Origin: Acidovorax sp. A1169 | Lineage (GTDB): Bacteria > Pseudomonadota > Gammaproteobacteria > Burkholderiales > Burkholderiaceae_C | Assembly: GCF_030704685.1 (NCBI RefSeq) | Contig: NZ_JAUZDX010000011.1 | Coordinates: 1 to 64,000 of the forward strand | Reading direction: 5' to 3' | Length of the DNA stretch: 64,000 bases | Shown here: one piece after another, positions 26,821 through 35,283 of the stretch | Numbering within the stretch: position 1 is the stretch's first letter | Layout: each line of letters begins with the position of its first letter | Notes under the pieces: generated by a model | Told to the model about the DNA's origin: nothing | Databases searched by the model: none | What the model saw: only the letters and a program-made list of their open reading frames with translations | Translations under genes and position numbers: made by a program

Positions 26821-27204
26821 TCAGGCACGCATATCGCGCTCATGGCGGCTCTCACACGCCACGCATCGCAAGGTTTGCGGCTCGACGCTTAGTCGTTGAA
26901 ATGGGATGGCAGCCAGACAATCAATGCACAGGCCGTAGCCCGCCCCCTGGATGCGTCGGACAGCGTCCTCTATCTCGTCGAGCTCCTTGATGTGCATGTC
27001 AAGAATTGCGCTATCAACTTCGTGCATGCCGGACTGCTGAGGGGCGTCATCGGCATCTCCCAGTAGTGTCATTCGCGCTGCCTCGACTTGCGACACACCT
27101 TGAAGTTGCAACGCCCGTTGGACCTTCAGCTCTGTCACCCGGGATTGCAGCAAGGTTGCAAGGGATATGCGCTGAGCATGGGAAAGATGCGCGATCGTAT
27201 TCAT
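26821..27204 (-). CDS. DksA/TraR-type zinc-finger protein
   Basis: This 127-residue protein has a helical hairpin start (ATLLQSRVTELK) and a C-terminal C4 zinc finger CIDCLAAIPFQRL...CVAC. The family binds the RNA polymerase secondary channel and modifies stringent-response promoters. The loop holds IKELDEIEDAVRRIQGAGYG, without a clear DxxDxA tip. It is the last gene in BON 2-SDR-DksA, 22 bp after the SDR, so it is probably made with the regulon. Confidence 0.85.
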   Translation of the reverse strand: MNTIAHLSHAQRISLATLLQSRVTELKVQRALQLQGVSQVEAARMTLLGDADDAPQQSGMHEVDSAILDMHIKELDEIEDAVRRIQGAGYGLCIDCLAAIPFQRLSVEPQTLRCVACESRHERDMRA

Positions 27205-27226
27205 GTGCGGTGATCCAAGTTCTGCG

Positions 27227-27988
27227 CTAGCGGGCGAGATACCCACCATCCACCGGATAGTACGCACCTGTGACGAACGATGCTTTGTCCGACGAAAGCC
27301 AGACCACCAGCTCTGCTACCTCTCCGGCGCGACCCAGGCGGCCCATCGGATGTGCGGCGATCAGCATGGCGTTCAGAGTCGGATCTTGCTCAAGTTTGCT
27401 GACCATGGGCGTACTGATAAATCCTGGCCCTACGGCGTTGACGCGGATTCCCTTGCTGCTGTACTCGAGCGCAGCCACCTGGGTGATCCCAACCACCCCG
27501 TGTTTGGCCGCGGTATATGCTGAATTGGTTGCGAAGCCGACGGCGCCCAGAACCGAGGCCATGTTCACGATCGAACCACCACCCGTTTGGAGCATGGCTG
27601 CAATCTGCCGCTGCATGCCGTAGAACACGCCAGAAAGGTTGATGTTGATGACGTGATCCCACCCGTCCAATGGGTAGTCGGCAATAGGAGCGCTAGGGCC
27701 GCCGATGCCTGCGTTGTTGCATGCCACATCCAGTCGGCCGTAGGTGGAAAGCACGTGGTCCACCAGTGCTTGGGCGTCTTTGGGCTGGCCGACATTGGCA
27801 GCCAGGAAGACAGCCTCACCTTGCTGGGCCCTTACCAGTGCTACTGTTTCTGCACCACCTGAAGGATTGACATCGGAAACGACGACCTTTGCTCCTTCGC
27901 GCGCGTAAGCGAGGGCTACGGCGCGCCCGATGCCAGACGAGGCACCAGTGACCAGCGCTACTTTGTTTTTCAGCATATTGCCATCCAT
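27227..27988 (-). CDS. SDR-family oxidoreductase
   Basis: This 253-residue classical short-chain dehydrogenase has TGASSGIG (cofactor), NNAG (about 90), the catalytic Ser of NMASVLGAVG and the YxxxK dyad YTAAK. The substrate is unknown. The start at 27988 has GGGA at a good distance; ATG 27976 is an alternative. It is the middle gene of the BON 2 operon, 34 bp after BON 2. Confidence 0.9.
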   Translation of the reverse strand: MDGNMLKNKVALVTGASSGIGRAVALAYAREGAKVVVSDVNPSGGAETVALVRAQQGEAVFLAANVGQPKDAQALVDHVLSTYGRLDVACNNAGIGGPSAPIADYPLDGWDHVININLSGVFYGMQRQIAAMLQTGGGSIVNMASVLGAVGFATNSAYTAAKHGVVGITQVAALEYSSKGIRVNAVGPGFISTPMVSKLEQDPTLNAMLIAAHPMGRLGRAGEVAELVVWLSSDKASFVTGAYYPVDGGYLAR

Positions 27989-28022
27989 TCATTGATCCCG
28001 GTGTCCGGGGAGATAAGTTGCA

Positions 28023-28676
28023 TCAGTGCGCCAAAGTCATCTTGTCGACGAGGCTGTTCACGCCGGGAGTGCCCCAGGCTGAGTTGGTCGCAATTTCGCG
28101 CTCGGCCCAGCTATTGACGGTGCCGGCCAGTGTGACTTCCGTGCCTTGCAGGACCACCGAAATTTTGCGTGCATCAGCGATGGATGTGCGCGCCAGAGCG
28201 GCCTCAATGTCTGACTGAACAGAGCTTGCTGTCTTGGCCGGCTTGATGGCGATCTTGTCGCTGATGCCAGTTACGCCTATGAGGTGGCGAACTGCGTCAG
28301 TTGCGGCGCTTTTCTGGTACTGCCAATCGACGCTGCCTGATAGCGTGACCCAGCCACTCTCCACAGTCACTTTGACCGCCCCAGCAGGAACTGACGACGT
28401 CCACTCCAATACGTTCCGAACTGATCCTGCGATCTCTGCGTCGGTCCTTTCTCTGGTGCCAGCAAGATGCACCTTCAATTCGGTGGCCATGGCGTGTACA
28501 CCGGAGACTCGTTGTGCTGCACGCTCGGCGCTCCACTTCTCCGTGAAGGATTCAACTTGGCCTGCCAAGGTAACCACGCCGTCCTTGACCTCCACCCCAA
28601 TATGGGCAGCGTTGACCGAGGGCTCCCAAGTCAGTTCTGCTCTCACATCCTGCTGTAGTTGGCTGTCTGTCTTCAT
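28023..28676 (-). CDS. Cytoplasmic three-BON-domain protein 2
   Basis: This 217-residue sister of BON 1 has the same three-domain layout and no signal peptide; the conserved end NSWAEREIATNSAWGTPGV closes domain 3. It is the first gene of an operon with SDR and DksA. The element edge is exactly 56 bp before its start codon, with possible -35 TTGACC and -10 TATCAA hexamers 9 and 32 bp further on as an alternative promoter reading. Confidence 0.9.
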   Translation of the reverse strand: MKTDSQLQQDVRAELTWEPSVNAAHIGVEVKDGVVTLAGQVESFTEKWSAERAAQRVSGVHAMATELKVHLAGTRERTDAEIAGSVRNVLEWTSSVPAGAVKVTVESGWVTLSGSVDWQYQKSAATDAVRHLIGVTGISDKIAIKPAKTASSVQSDIEAALARTSIADARKISVVLQGTEVTLAGTVNSWAEREIATNSAWGTPGVNSLVDKMTLAH

Positions 28677-28731
28677 TGGGGCCTTGCAATTTATTGATAG
28701 GCGCTAAGCATGGTTCGGTCAAGGTGTTGTC

Positions 28732-28753
28732 GTCTGTGCGTTGCCGAACCTCA
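28732..28753 (-). promoter_or_regulatory. Regulon element for the BON 2 operon
   Basis: The proximal half is GTCTGTGCG and the distal half CCGAAC. The -10-like CATGCT is at 28712-28707, here 19 bp away. A second, incomplete site GCTGTTCGACAGACG lies at 28830-28844. Confidence 0.68.
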
Positions 28754-28963
28754 CTCGGTTGTTGGAGTCGAGGCGTCATCGCAAAAATCGTGAAGTGGAT
28801 CTTCATGTGTTGCTCGAATCGAGCGAAGCGCTGTTCGACAGACGCTCTGCGATCTGACTGCATGCATTTGCGACATGGCTAGAGCCATTTCGGTACTTCA
28901 ACACCTAGAGGAGAAGTCCTGACGGGCGAGAACTTATGCTGCCTCCAATGCGAGACAGGGTGG

Positions 28964-29185
28964 CTAGTCCAGAAGAACGAGATAGCCGCAATTTGCCGCA
29001 TGCGCAATTGCTTCTCTGGCCATCCATGTAGAGTGCTGTCCGAACCTTCCCCAGGTGATGCTCCAGACAGGCCTGGTTGATTGTTCGATCACGCATGGAC
29101 CAATTGGAATCTCGCGATGCTTGCCATCATTCAGAAGGTACCGCACCGGGGCGGTAATTCTGGCGTTGTGCGTCGTGCTTGTCAT
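28964..29185 (-). CDS. Hypothetical 73-residue protein
   Basis: Not recognised. The reading frame MTSTTHNARITAPVRYLLND...REAIAHAANCGYLVLLD has protein-like composition, with several Trp residues and no long repeats. Charged and polar residues suggest a soluble protein. A weak regulon-like element lies 63 bp upstream. Confidence 0.55.
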   Translation of the reverse strand: MTSTTHNARITAPVRYLLNDGKHREIPIGPCVIEQSTRPVWSITWGRFGQHSTWMAREAIAHAANCGYLVLLD

Positions 29186-29247
29186 GCTTGGATAGTCTCT
29201 CGGCTGGCCCTGAAACTCTGGACGACACCGTAACGCTGATTTTCAGC

Positions 29248-29269
29248 GTCTGTTGGCAGGTGCTCGAGC
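29248..29269 (-). promoter_or_regulatory. Weak regulon-like element
   Basis: GTCTGTTGGCAGGTGCTC resembles the element at 62002 but has no good -10 at 18 bp. The orientation fits the gene ending at 28964. Confidence 0.3.
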
Positions 29270-29289
29270 TTGGAATGACAACTCAACAT

Positions 29290-29808
29290 TCAGCCCACTG
29301 CGATGAAGCGGTCGGCCCGCGCGGCGCTGAGTACGTCGGTCAATTCGCTGCTCATTAAGTCTGCCGGCTTGCGTTGCTGGAGCCAGGAATTTGGCGCCGC
29401 AAACCATGCAGCACGAGCCCATCCATCGAATCCGTTTCCTAACTCCGCCAAGATCAGACGTACCGAACGCCTGACCGATAAATTATGCAGGTCAAACTGG
29501 AACATTGGAATCCAGAGTGTGGACCGCCACTCAAATCCGAACACATCCCCAGCGGCGATCAGGCGGGCGAGTCCAATGAAGTCGCCCACACCGCGCTCCT
29601 CCAGAAGACGGGCTACATCCTCGCCTCGTGCTGTTCCTCCCGTGGCCCTGTAGGCCACGAGCAATGAGGTAAATCCGCTGGTGGTTGGGAGTTCTCCGAT
29701 GGGCTCAATCGCCTCAAAGAAAGCTGCCGGCTTGAAGGCTTGCCGATTGGGAGTTCTTGAGGATCCGTGGCGTAATCTGGGATTCGATCCTGTCAACACA
29801 TTCTGCAT
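29290..29808 (-). CDS. MbcA/ParS/Xre-like antitoxin-fold protein without a toxin partner
   Basis: This 172-residue protein has a C-terminal region (AELGNGFDGWARAAWFAAPN, then QQRKPADLMSSELTDVLSAAR) that fits the DUF2384 toxin-binding domain of Xre/MbcA antitoxins. The N-terminal half is not a recognised DNA-binding domain. There is no RES- or MbcT-like gene beside it, so it may be a solitary regulator. A regulon element lies 89 bp upstream. Confidence 0.55.
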   Translation of the reverse strand: MQNVLTGSNPRLRHGSSRTPNRQAFKPAAFFEAIEPIGELPTTSGFTSLLVAYRATGGTARGEDVARLLEERGVGDFIGLARLIAAGDVFGFEWRSTLWIPMFQFDLHNLSVRRSVRLILAELGNGFDGWARAAWFAAPNSWLQQRKPADLMSSELTDVLSAARADRFIAVG

Positions 29809-29896
29809 AGTGGGCCTCTGGGGTAGTTGAATGGGCCTGGCAGCATCTCTAACATGCTCGCCAGAACGGCAAGAATGCGCGGATCGAATGCGCCGC

Positions 29897-29918
29897 GTCT
29901 GTGCGCTCTCTAACTCTC
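29897..29918 (-). promoter_or_regulatory. Regulon element for the MbcA-like gene
   Basis: The proximal half is GTCTGTGCG, and the distal half is degenerate. The -10-like CATTCT is at 29877-29872, 19 bp away. Confidence 0.55.
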
Positions 29919-30155
29919 GTTCATCGGCAGCTTTTGCGGGGTAGCCCTACTGGCCATCGATTTCATTCCCTAGAACGGTCTACTCAATGCAGTAGCAGTC
30001 TTGTTCGTGCTTGAACCACTCCGCGATCAGAAGTGCTCCAGAGGATTGCGAGCTGCCAGCACACACGGTGAGTGGTGAGTGGGAACCCTCCTGGCCGTAG
30101 TGTTGCAATTGGCTCTTGTGATTCGGATACTTCAAAGGCTGAGACGTGTTGCCTG

Positions 30156-30177
30156 TTGTGTACGGCAGCGAACAGAC
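30156..30177 (+). promoter_or_regulatory. Regulon element for eptA
   Basis: TACGGCAGCGAACAGAC matches the copy at 45908-45924 in all 17 positions. The -10-like CACATT is at 30197-30202 (19 bp). The GTG start of the gene is 144 bp away. Confidence 0.68.
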
Positions 30178-30320
30178 CACTGCCAGCCGCAGAGGTCACA
30201 TTCTTTGATGCGTTGGCAGAGCTGTCTTCATGGATCCCATAAACCCCTCTCGTTAGTGGTGGACGGCTATGTGCAGTGGCTGTTTGCCATCTTGAGCGGT
30301 CCCACAGAAGAGTGCCTGGT

Positions 30321-31967
30321 GTGATCAAGCGTGCCCGATCTCCGATATGGCTCGTGGCCGTAGGCAGCGTGTGGTTGGCTGTCTCAGGCAGTGGCCCATT
30401 GTGGCGTCGTCTGTCTGCACTGGAGCAACTGCAATCTGTTGCAGACTTCCTATTTGCGTTCTCCCTACTGGGATTGATATCGGCTTGCCTGGCATCCGTT
30501 CTCAGTCTGTTTGCATGGCGTCAGACCCTCAAGCCGGCGATCACCGTTCTGCTGTGTATCACGGCGCTTGCAAGCCACTTCATGACCAGCTATGGAGTGG
30601 TGATCGATACCTCCATGCTGATCAACGTGATGCAGACCGATACGGCCGAGGCCAGCGCATTTTTGGATGGGCATCTGCTTACGCGACTCATGTTGATGGC
30701 TGTCGTGCCAGCGATCTTTGTATGGCTTCAGCCCATTGACTACGGAACAATGAGACGCCAACTGTGGAAAAACCCCTTTGTTGCGTTGTGTGCTTTGGTC
30801 ATTGTGGTCGCAGTGATCCTGTCTGGCTTTCAACGTTTGGCTTCCACGATGCGCAACCACAAGGACTTGCGCTATTTGCTAAACCCGCTGGCCAGCATGT
30901 ATGGCTTGGCAAGGATGGCAATGGGTCCATTGGAACGCGATGAATCTACGATCGTGCCGATCGCCCTGGATGCAGGCCAGGCCGGCCGCACAAACGAGGG
31001 AAATTCCACTCCCATCCGACCGCGTTTGCTTCTTCTGGTGCTTGGCGAGACCGCACGCAGTGCCAATTTCAGCCTGAATGGGTATGAGCGGCCGACAACC
31101 ACGGCTCTGGAGCAGCAGGGTGTGGTGAGTTTCACCAATGTGTGGTCCTGTGGTACCAGCACAGCGGAGTCACTACCGTGCATGTTCTCGCATCTTTCCC
31201 GGCATGAGTTTGGCGTGCGCAAGGTCAACTACGAGAACCTGTTGGATGTATTGCAACGTGCAGGGCTTGCCGTTTTGTGGCTGGACAACCAGTCGGGATG
31301 CAAAGGCGTGTGTGATCGTGTGCCCCATGTGTCGACGGGCAAGAGCGTGGACTCAGACCTTTGCAAAGACAATGAATGCCAAGATGGGATCCTGCTTTCA
31401 GGGTTGGATGAAAGGTTGGCAGCTCTCGACCCTGCGCGCCGGGCCCGTGGCACGGTGATCGTGATGCACCAGATGGGGAGCCATGGCCCTGCTTACTTCA
31501 GACGATCTCCTGAGAAATTCAAAACCTTTCATCCCGAATGCACGACCAGTGCCCTGCAGGTCTGCAGCCGTGACATGGTCTTGAATGCCTACGACAACTC
31601 CATCGTATACACCGACCATTTCCTGAGTTCCGCCATCGACTGGCTACGGCACAAGGCGCCGCAGGCGGATGGAGCGATGCTTTACGTTTCCGATCATGGT
31701 GAGTCGCTGGGCGAGAGCAATCTTTACCTGCATGGCCTGCCGTACGCCATTGCCCCCGACGTGCAGAAGCACATTCCGTGGGTGACTTGGATGTCAGCGC
31801 AGTTCGAAGAATCCTTGGGCATCTCTCTGGAATGCTTGGGCCGGCAGAGACACCTGAGAGTCACCCATGACAACTACTTCCATTCCATCTTGGGACTGAT
31901 GGACGTAAGTACGAGTGTCTACGAAACTGAACTGGATGCATATGCGTTGTGCAGGAAGAGGCTTTGA
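30321..31967 (+). CDS. eptA: EptA-like phosphoethanolamine transferase
   Basis: This inner-membrane enzyme of about 548 residues adds phosphoethanolamine to lipid A, lowering its charge and cationic-peptide binding. There are four or five N-terminal membrane helices (residues about 12-190), then a periplasmic sulfatase-like domain with the catalytic threonine in LGETARSANFSLNGY. Metal ligands include YVSDHGESLGESNLYLHG. The GTG start at 30321 is preferred for family length; an ATG at 30276 is in frame. Colistin-resistance relevance is general family knowledge. Confidence 0.88.
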   Translation: MIKRARSPIWLVAVGSVWLAVSGSGPLWRRLSALEQLQSVADFLFAFSLLGLISACLASVLSLFAWRQTLKPAITVLLCITALASHFMTSYGVVIDTSMLINVMQTDTAEASAFLDGHLLTRLMLMAVVPAIFVWLQPIDYGTMRRQLWKNPFVALCALVIVVAVILSGFQRLASTMRNHKDLRYLLNPLASMYGLARMAMGPLERDESTIVPIALDAGQAGRTNEGNSTPIRPRLLLLVLGETARSANFSLNGYERPTTTALEQQGVVSFTNVWSCGTSTAESLPCMFSHLSRHEFGVRKVNYENLLDVLQRAGLAVLWLDNQSGCKGVCDRVPHVSTGKSVDSDLCKDNECQDGILLSGLDERLAALDPARRARGTVIVMHQMGSHGPAYFRRSPEKFKTFHPECTTSALQVCSRDMVLNAYDNSIVYTDHFLSSAIDWLRHKAPQADGAMLYVSDHGESLGESNLYLHGLPYAIAPDVQKHIPWVTWMSAQFEESLGISLECLGRQRHLRVTHDNYFHSILGLMDVSTSVYETELDAYALCRKRL

Positions 31968-32063
31968 GTTAGCGCATATTTTCTAGTTCTTGACTCAAAG
32001 GGACATCGCCAGATTAATTTCACTTGTCTTGCGCTGAATCAACTGAATGCACCGCCCCAGCCG

Positions 32064-32085
32064 TCAGGTGCGCTGTCGAACAGAC
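32064..32085 (+). promoter_or_regulatory. Regulon element for the PRC-barrel operon
   Basis: The proximal half is CGAACAGAC and the distal is GTGCGCTGT. The -10-like TACAAC is at 32104-32109, 18 bp away. It is 87 bp before the start and would drive up to eight genes. Confidence 0.68.
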
Positions 32086-32171
32086 GGATCCCTTTGAAGT
32101 CCGTACAACGCTTGTGAGGATGCACAGATAAGTCATCCGTCATTGACAACCCACTCACAAGGAAATGAATC

Positions 32172-32858
32172 ATGAAAAATAGTCTGTCGCACCAAGCCTT
32201 CGCAATCGTTGCGATTTCCAGCGCGCTTTGGATGGCGAGTCCTGCCTTGGCACAAGTCGCAGGCGCAACCACCACAGTCGATGCAACGGTGACCGAGTCG
32301 ATACAGCTTGCAAGAGGCTGGAGTGTCAAGAAGACACTGTTGGGCAAGACCATCTACAACGATGCCGGAAAAAAGGTAGGGAGAGTCGATGACTTGATCA
32401 TCTCGCTCGACAGAAACGTTTCTTACGTCATCGTCGGCGCTGGCGGCTTTGTGGGAATTGGACGGCACGACGTAGCGGTTCCTGTGTCCGAAATTCAGGA
32501 CCAGGCAGGCAAGCTGGTGATGGCTGGAGCGACCAAGGAGTCTGTCAAGTCCATGCCTGAATTCAAGTATGCAACTGACACGACCAAACGTGAGCAGTTC
32601 GTGGCAGCTGCTGACAAAGACATCGCAAGGGGCAAGGCAAAGGTTTCGGACCTTGAGAAGAAAGCCGGCGCCGCCACTGTGGATGCCAAGGTCAGGATCG
32701 ATCAGGAAATTACCTCTCTTCAGGGGGATGTGAAGTCTGCAGAGACCAAGTTGACGGAGATGAAGCAGGCCACCGTGGCCCGGTGGAAGGAGTTCGAGGC
32801 TGGTGTCAGCGCTGCGACAGCCCGCCTGCGCAAGTCAATAGATTCGGCCGCTGGCTGA
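32172..32858 (+). CDS. Exported PRC-barrel protein 1
   Basis: This 228-residue protein has a signal peptide (AIVAISSALWMASPALAQ) and a PRC-barrel domain (about residues 50-115, TIYNDAGKKVGRVDDLIISL). A charged, alanine-rich coiled C-terminal half follows (about 125-225). It is probably a periplasmic scaffold. It leads the candidate operon with the DUF1269-like gene 54 bp further on. Confidence 0.85.
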   Translation: MKNSLSHQAFAIVAISSALWMASPALAQVAGATTTVDATVTESIQLARGWSVKKTLLGKTIYNDAGKKVGRVDDLIISLDRNVSYVIVGAGGFVGIGRHDVAVPVSEIQDQAGKLVMAGATKESVKSMPEFKYATDTTKREQFVAAADKDIARGKAKVSDLEKKAGAATVDAKVRIDQEITSLQGDVKSAETKLTEMKQATVARWKEFEAGVSAATARLRKSIDSAAG

Positions 32859-32912
32859 TGGCCATCGCTGATTTTGAAGTTGTGGTTTCAAGCTGGTAGA
32901 AAGGGATTCGCA

Positions 32913-33713
32913 ATGAACAAGATGTTGGTATCGATTTTCGATAGCGAGATGGCAGCGCAGTCAGGGTTGCGGGCTCTGCGAAAGTTGCACGAGACAGGTG
33001 ATATCACCCTGTACTCCACCGGGGTGTTGCTCAAGGATGCCAATGGCACCGTCAGTGTGAAAAAGTCCTTGGACCAGGGGGGCATCGGCGCCGGTGTCGG
33101 TCTGGCCGTTGGGAGCTTGATCGGCCTTCTGGGCGGTCCAATGGGCGTTGCATTGGGCGCTGTCACCGGCACGGTCGCCGGTGCCATTCGGGACTTCTGG
33201 GTTGCAGGAGTTGGCCGCGATTTCATTGAGGAAACTGATCGGTTTCTGGCACCCGGAAAAGTCGCTCTGTTGGCCGAGATCGAAGAAGAATGGGTCATTC
33301 CGGTGGACGCAGCGCTTGAAGCCGTTGGCGGGCGGGTGTTCCGGCGAAGCCGCACGGAGATGGTCGAGGAGCAATTCGACCACGACTACACTGCGCTCAA
33401 GTCTGAGCTCAATGAACTAGAAGGCGAGGTGACTCGGGCCAGCGGCGCTGCCAAATCGGGATTGCTATCCAGGATCGCCACTACCAACGGCCGCTTGGAT
33501 GCCTATGTTCAACGCGTGAAGGATCGGGTTGCTTTCCTTGAGCTGGAGGCCAAGGAAAAGGCTATGTCTTTCAAGGAACAGCTGAGCCGATCTAAGGGAG
33601 AAGCCACGACAAGGATAGAGGCGCGCGCAAAAATTGTGAAAGCGGCATACCAGAAGCGTGGTGCCAAGCTGTCTCAGGCGTGGGGCCTTGCAAAAGAGGC
33701 CCTGACGGTTTGA
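32913..33713 (+). CDS. DUF1269-like membrane-associated protein (copy 1)
   Basis: This 266-residue protein has an N-terminal alpha-beta domain (MNKMLVSIFDSEMAAQSGLR) and a Gly-rich hairpin likely to be membrane-inserted (IGLLGGPMGVALGAVTGTVAG, about 75-95). A long coiled-coil C-terminus follows (about 155-260). The start at 32913 has AAAGGGA upstream. It resembles the shorter protein at 60643 in layout and is a stress-gene companion of PRC and BON proteins. Confidence 0.75.
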   Translation: MNKMLVSIFDSEMAAQSGLRALRKLHETGDITLYSTGVLLKDANGTVSVKKSLDQGGIGAGVGLAVGSLIGLLGGPMGVALGAVTGTVAGAIRDFWVAGVGRDFIEETDRFLAPGKVALLAEIEEEWVIPVDAALEAVGGRVFRRSRTEMVEEQFDHDYTALKSELNELEGEVTRASGAAKSGLLSRIATTNGRLDAYVQRVKDRVAFLELEAKEKAMSFKEQLSRSKGEATTRIEARAKIVKAAYQKRGAKLSQAWGLAKEALTV

Positions 33714-33756
33714 AAGGGGCATATAGCGGCTTGAATAGAAAAGCACTGAGGTCGCT

Positions 33757-35283
33757 ATGCGTTCAATCACCGCCTCTGATCCAGATGGATACCTGCAAAT
33801 GAGCGCGCATCGTGTCTCTCGGCTGCGAGATATCCTGTGTGCGTCGCGCCCCGGTGTGCCGATGACCGCATGGACGCTGCTCACTGTGCTCATCTGGCCA
33901 CTTATCGCCTGCACAACCGTGCAGTCCCTTGAGTCTTCGGATGTGATTCCGGAGATTCCTGGGGCCTGGTCGATTGATGAGCAACAAGGAGCAGGCGCTA
34001 CGGAAATTGACTATGCCTCGTTGACCGCGTGGTGGCATCGTTTTGATGATCCCCTGCTTGGTGTGCTGGTTGGCTTTGCATTGAAGGAAAATACCAGCAT
34101 CCAGGGCGCGCAGGCAGCGCTGCGGCAAGCCCAAGCCCTGCGCGAAGCGGCAGCAGCTTCGCTGTGGCCCACAGTGAGCGGCTCTGCATCGGCCCAGCGC
34201 GGGGTAGAGGGGGGCCTTAGCACCGGTAGCAGCATCTTTCTAGGCCTGGACGCCAACTGGGCGGTTGACGTCTTTGGAGCCCGGCGTGCGGGCGTGGATG
34301 TGCTGGACGCGAATGCCCAGGCAAGCGAGGCTAGCCTAGGCGATATGCAAGTGCAAATCGCTGCCGAAGTAGCGTTGAACTACATCCTTCTGCGAAGCGC
34401 TATTGGCCGAAGCTCCATCGCCGGCGAGAACCTCGCAAGCCAGGAAGAAACACTGCAAATCACTCTGTGGCGCCAGCAGGCGGGGTTGACCAGCTCGCTG
34501 GAGGCCGAGCAGGCTCGCACCGCCGTGGCGCTAAATAAGGCGCAACTGCCATTGCTTCAAATGAGCATTGTGCAGACGCAGAATGCCCTGGCTGTTTTGA
34601 CTGGTCGCCCTCCAACTTTCTTACCCGAAATTCTTGACATGCAGGTGTCTGGAGCAGCTGTGCTTAGGGTACGCGATGCGCTGCCGATGAGCATCCCGGC
34701 CCAGGTGCTGCGCCAGCGCGCAGATGTGCGTGCTGCCGAGTACCAGGTCGCGGCTGCACTGGCCCGTGTGGGCCAGGCCAGGGCACAGCTCTTGCCGAGT
34801 TTCACGATCGGCGGCTCGCTGGGGTTGCGTGCGGCCACCATCGGAGCCTTGACTGGCAGCAGCGCAGGCTTGGGCAGTGTGTTGGCCAGTGTGACGCTCC
34901 CAATACTCGATGGAGGAGCCTTGAGAGCGCAGCTGCGAGCGCAGCAGGGGGCATTGGAACAAGCACAGCAGATGTACCGTGCATCCGTACTCGCTGCTTT
35001 GAAGGATGTGGAGGATGCTCTGGTTGCCTTGCGTGGTGATCGCCTTCGCCTTGCCAGTCTTCGCATCGCTGCCGAAGCAGCAGGTAACGCCGCATTGCTT
35101 GCACGGCAGCGTTACAGCAGTGGCTTGATCGATTTTCAGACCGTTCTTGAAACACAGCGCACGCAGTTCGCAACTCAGGATGGCGCGGCCACGGCCAGCG
35201 CTGATGTGAGCCGCGACCATGTGCGTCTTTTCAAAGCGCTCGGAGGCGGCTGGCCTCACATGTTGCAAGAGGATCAGCTATGA
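33757..35283 (+). CDS. Outer-membrane efflux protein, NodT/TolC type
   Basis: This 508-residue outer-membrane factor has two repeated helical-barrel halves (LRQAQALREAAAASLWPTVS; AAEYQVAAALARVGQARAQ). A lipoprotein-like signal ends in WPLIAC at about residue 52. The start is uncertain: 33757 leaves a long N-terminus, 33862 would leave a short one. It overlaps the next gene by 4 bp and forms the outer channel of a MacAB-like exporter. Confidence 0.88.
   Translation: MRSITASDPDGYLQMSAHRVSRLRDILCASRPGVPMTAWTLLTVLIWPLIACTTVQSLESSDVIPEIPGAWSIDEQQGAGATEIDYASLTAWWHRFDDPLLGVLVGFALKENTSIQGAQAALRQAQALREAAAASLWPTVSGSASAQRGVEGGLSTGSSIFLGLDANWAVDVFGARRAGVDVLDANAQASEASLGDMQVQIAAEVALNYILLRSAIGRSSIAGENLASQEETLQITLWRQQAGLTSSLEAEQARTAVALNKAQLPLLQMSIVQTQNALAVLTGRPPTFLPEILDMQVSGAAVLRVRDALPMSIPAQVLRQRADVRAAEYQVAAALARVGQARAQLLPSFTIGGSLGLRAATIGALTGSSAGLGSVLASVTLPILDGGALRAQLRAQQGALEQAQQMYRASVLAALKDVEDALVALRGDRLRLASLRIAAEAAGNAALLARQRYSSGLIDFQTVLETQRTQFATQDGAATASADVSRDHVRLFKALGGGWPHMLQEDQL

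Larger units (their letters stand above)
29809..30320. other. Divergent regulatory region
   Basis: About 510 bp between the MbcA-like gene and eptA. It holds two outward-facing regulon elements (29897 and 30156) and no convincing gene. Confidence 0.5.

Noticed and set aside
28830-28844. GCTGTTCGACAGACG as another full regulon element
   Set aside because: The two halves overlap, so the N6 geometry is not met. It is kept only as a possible secondary site for BON 2.
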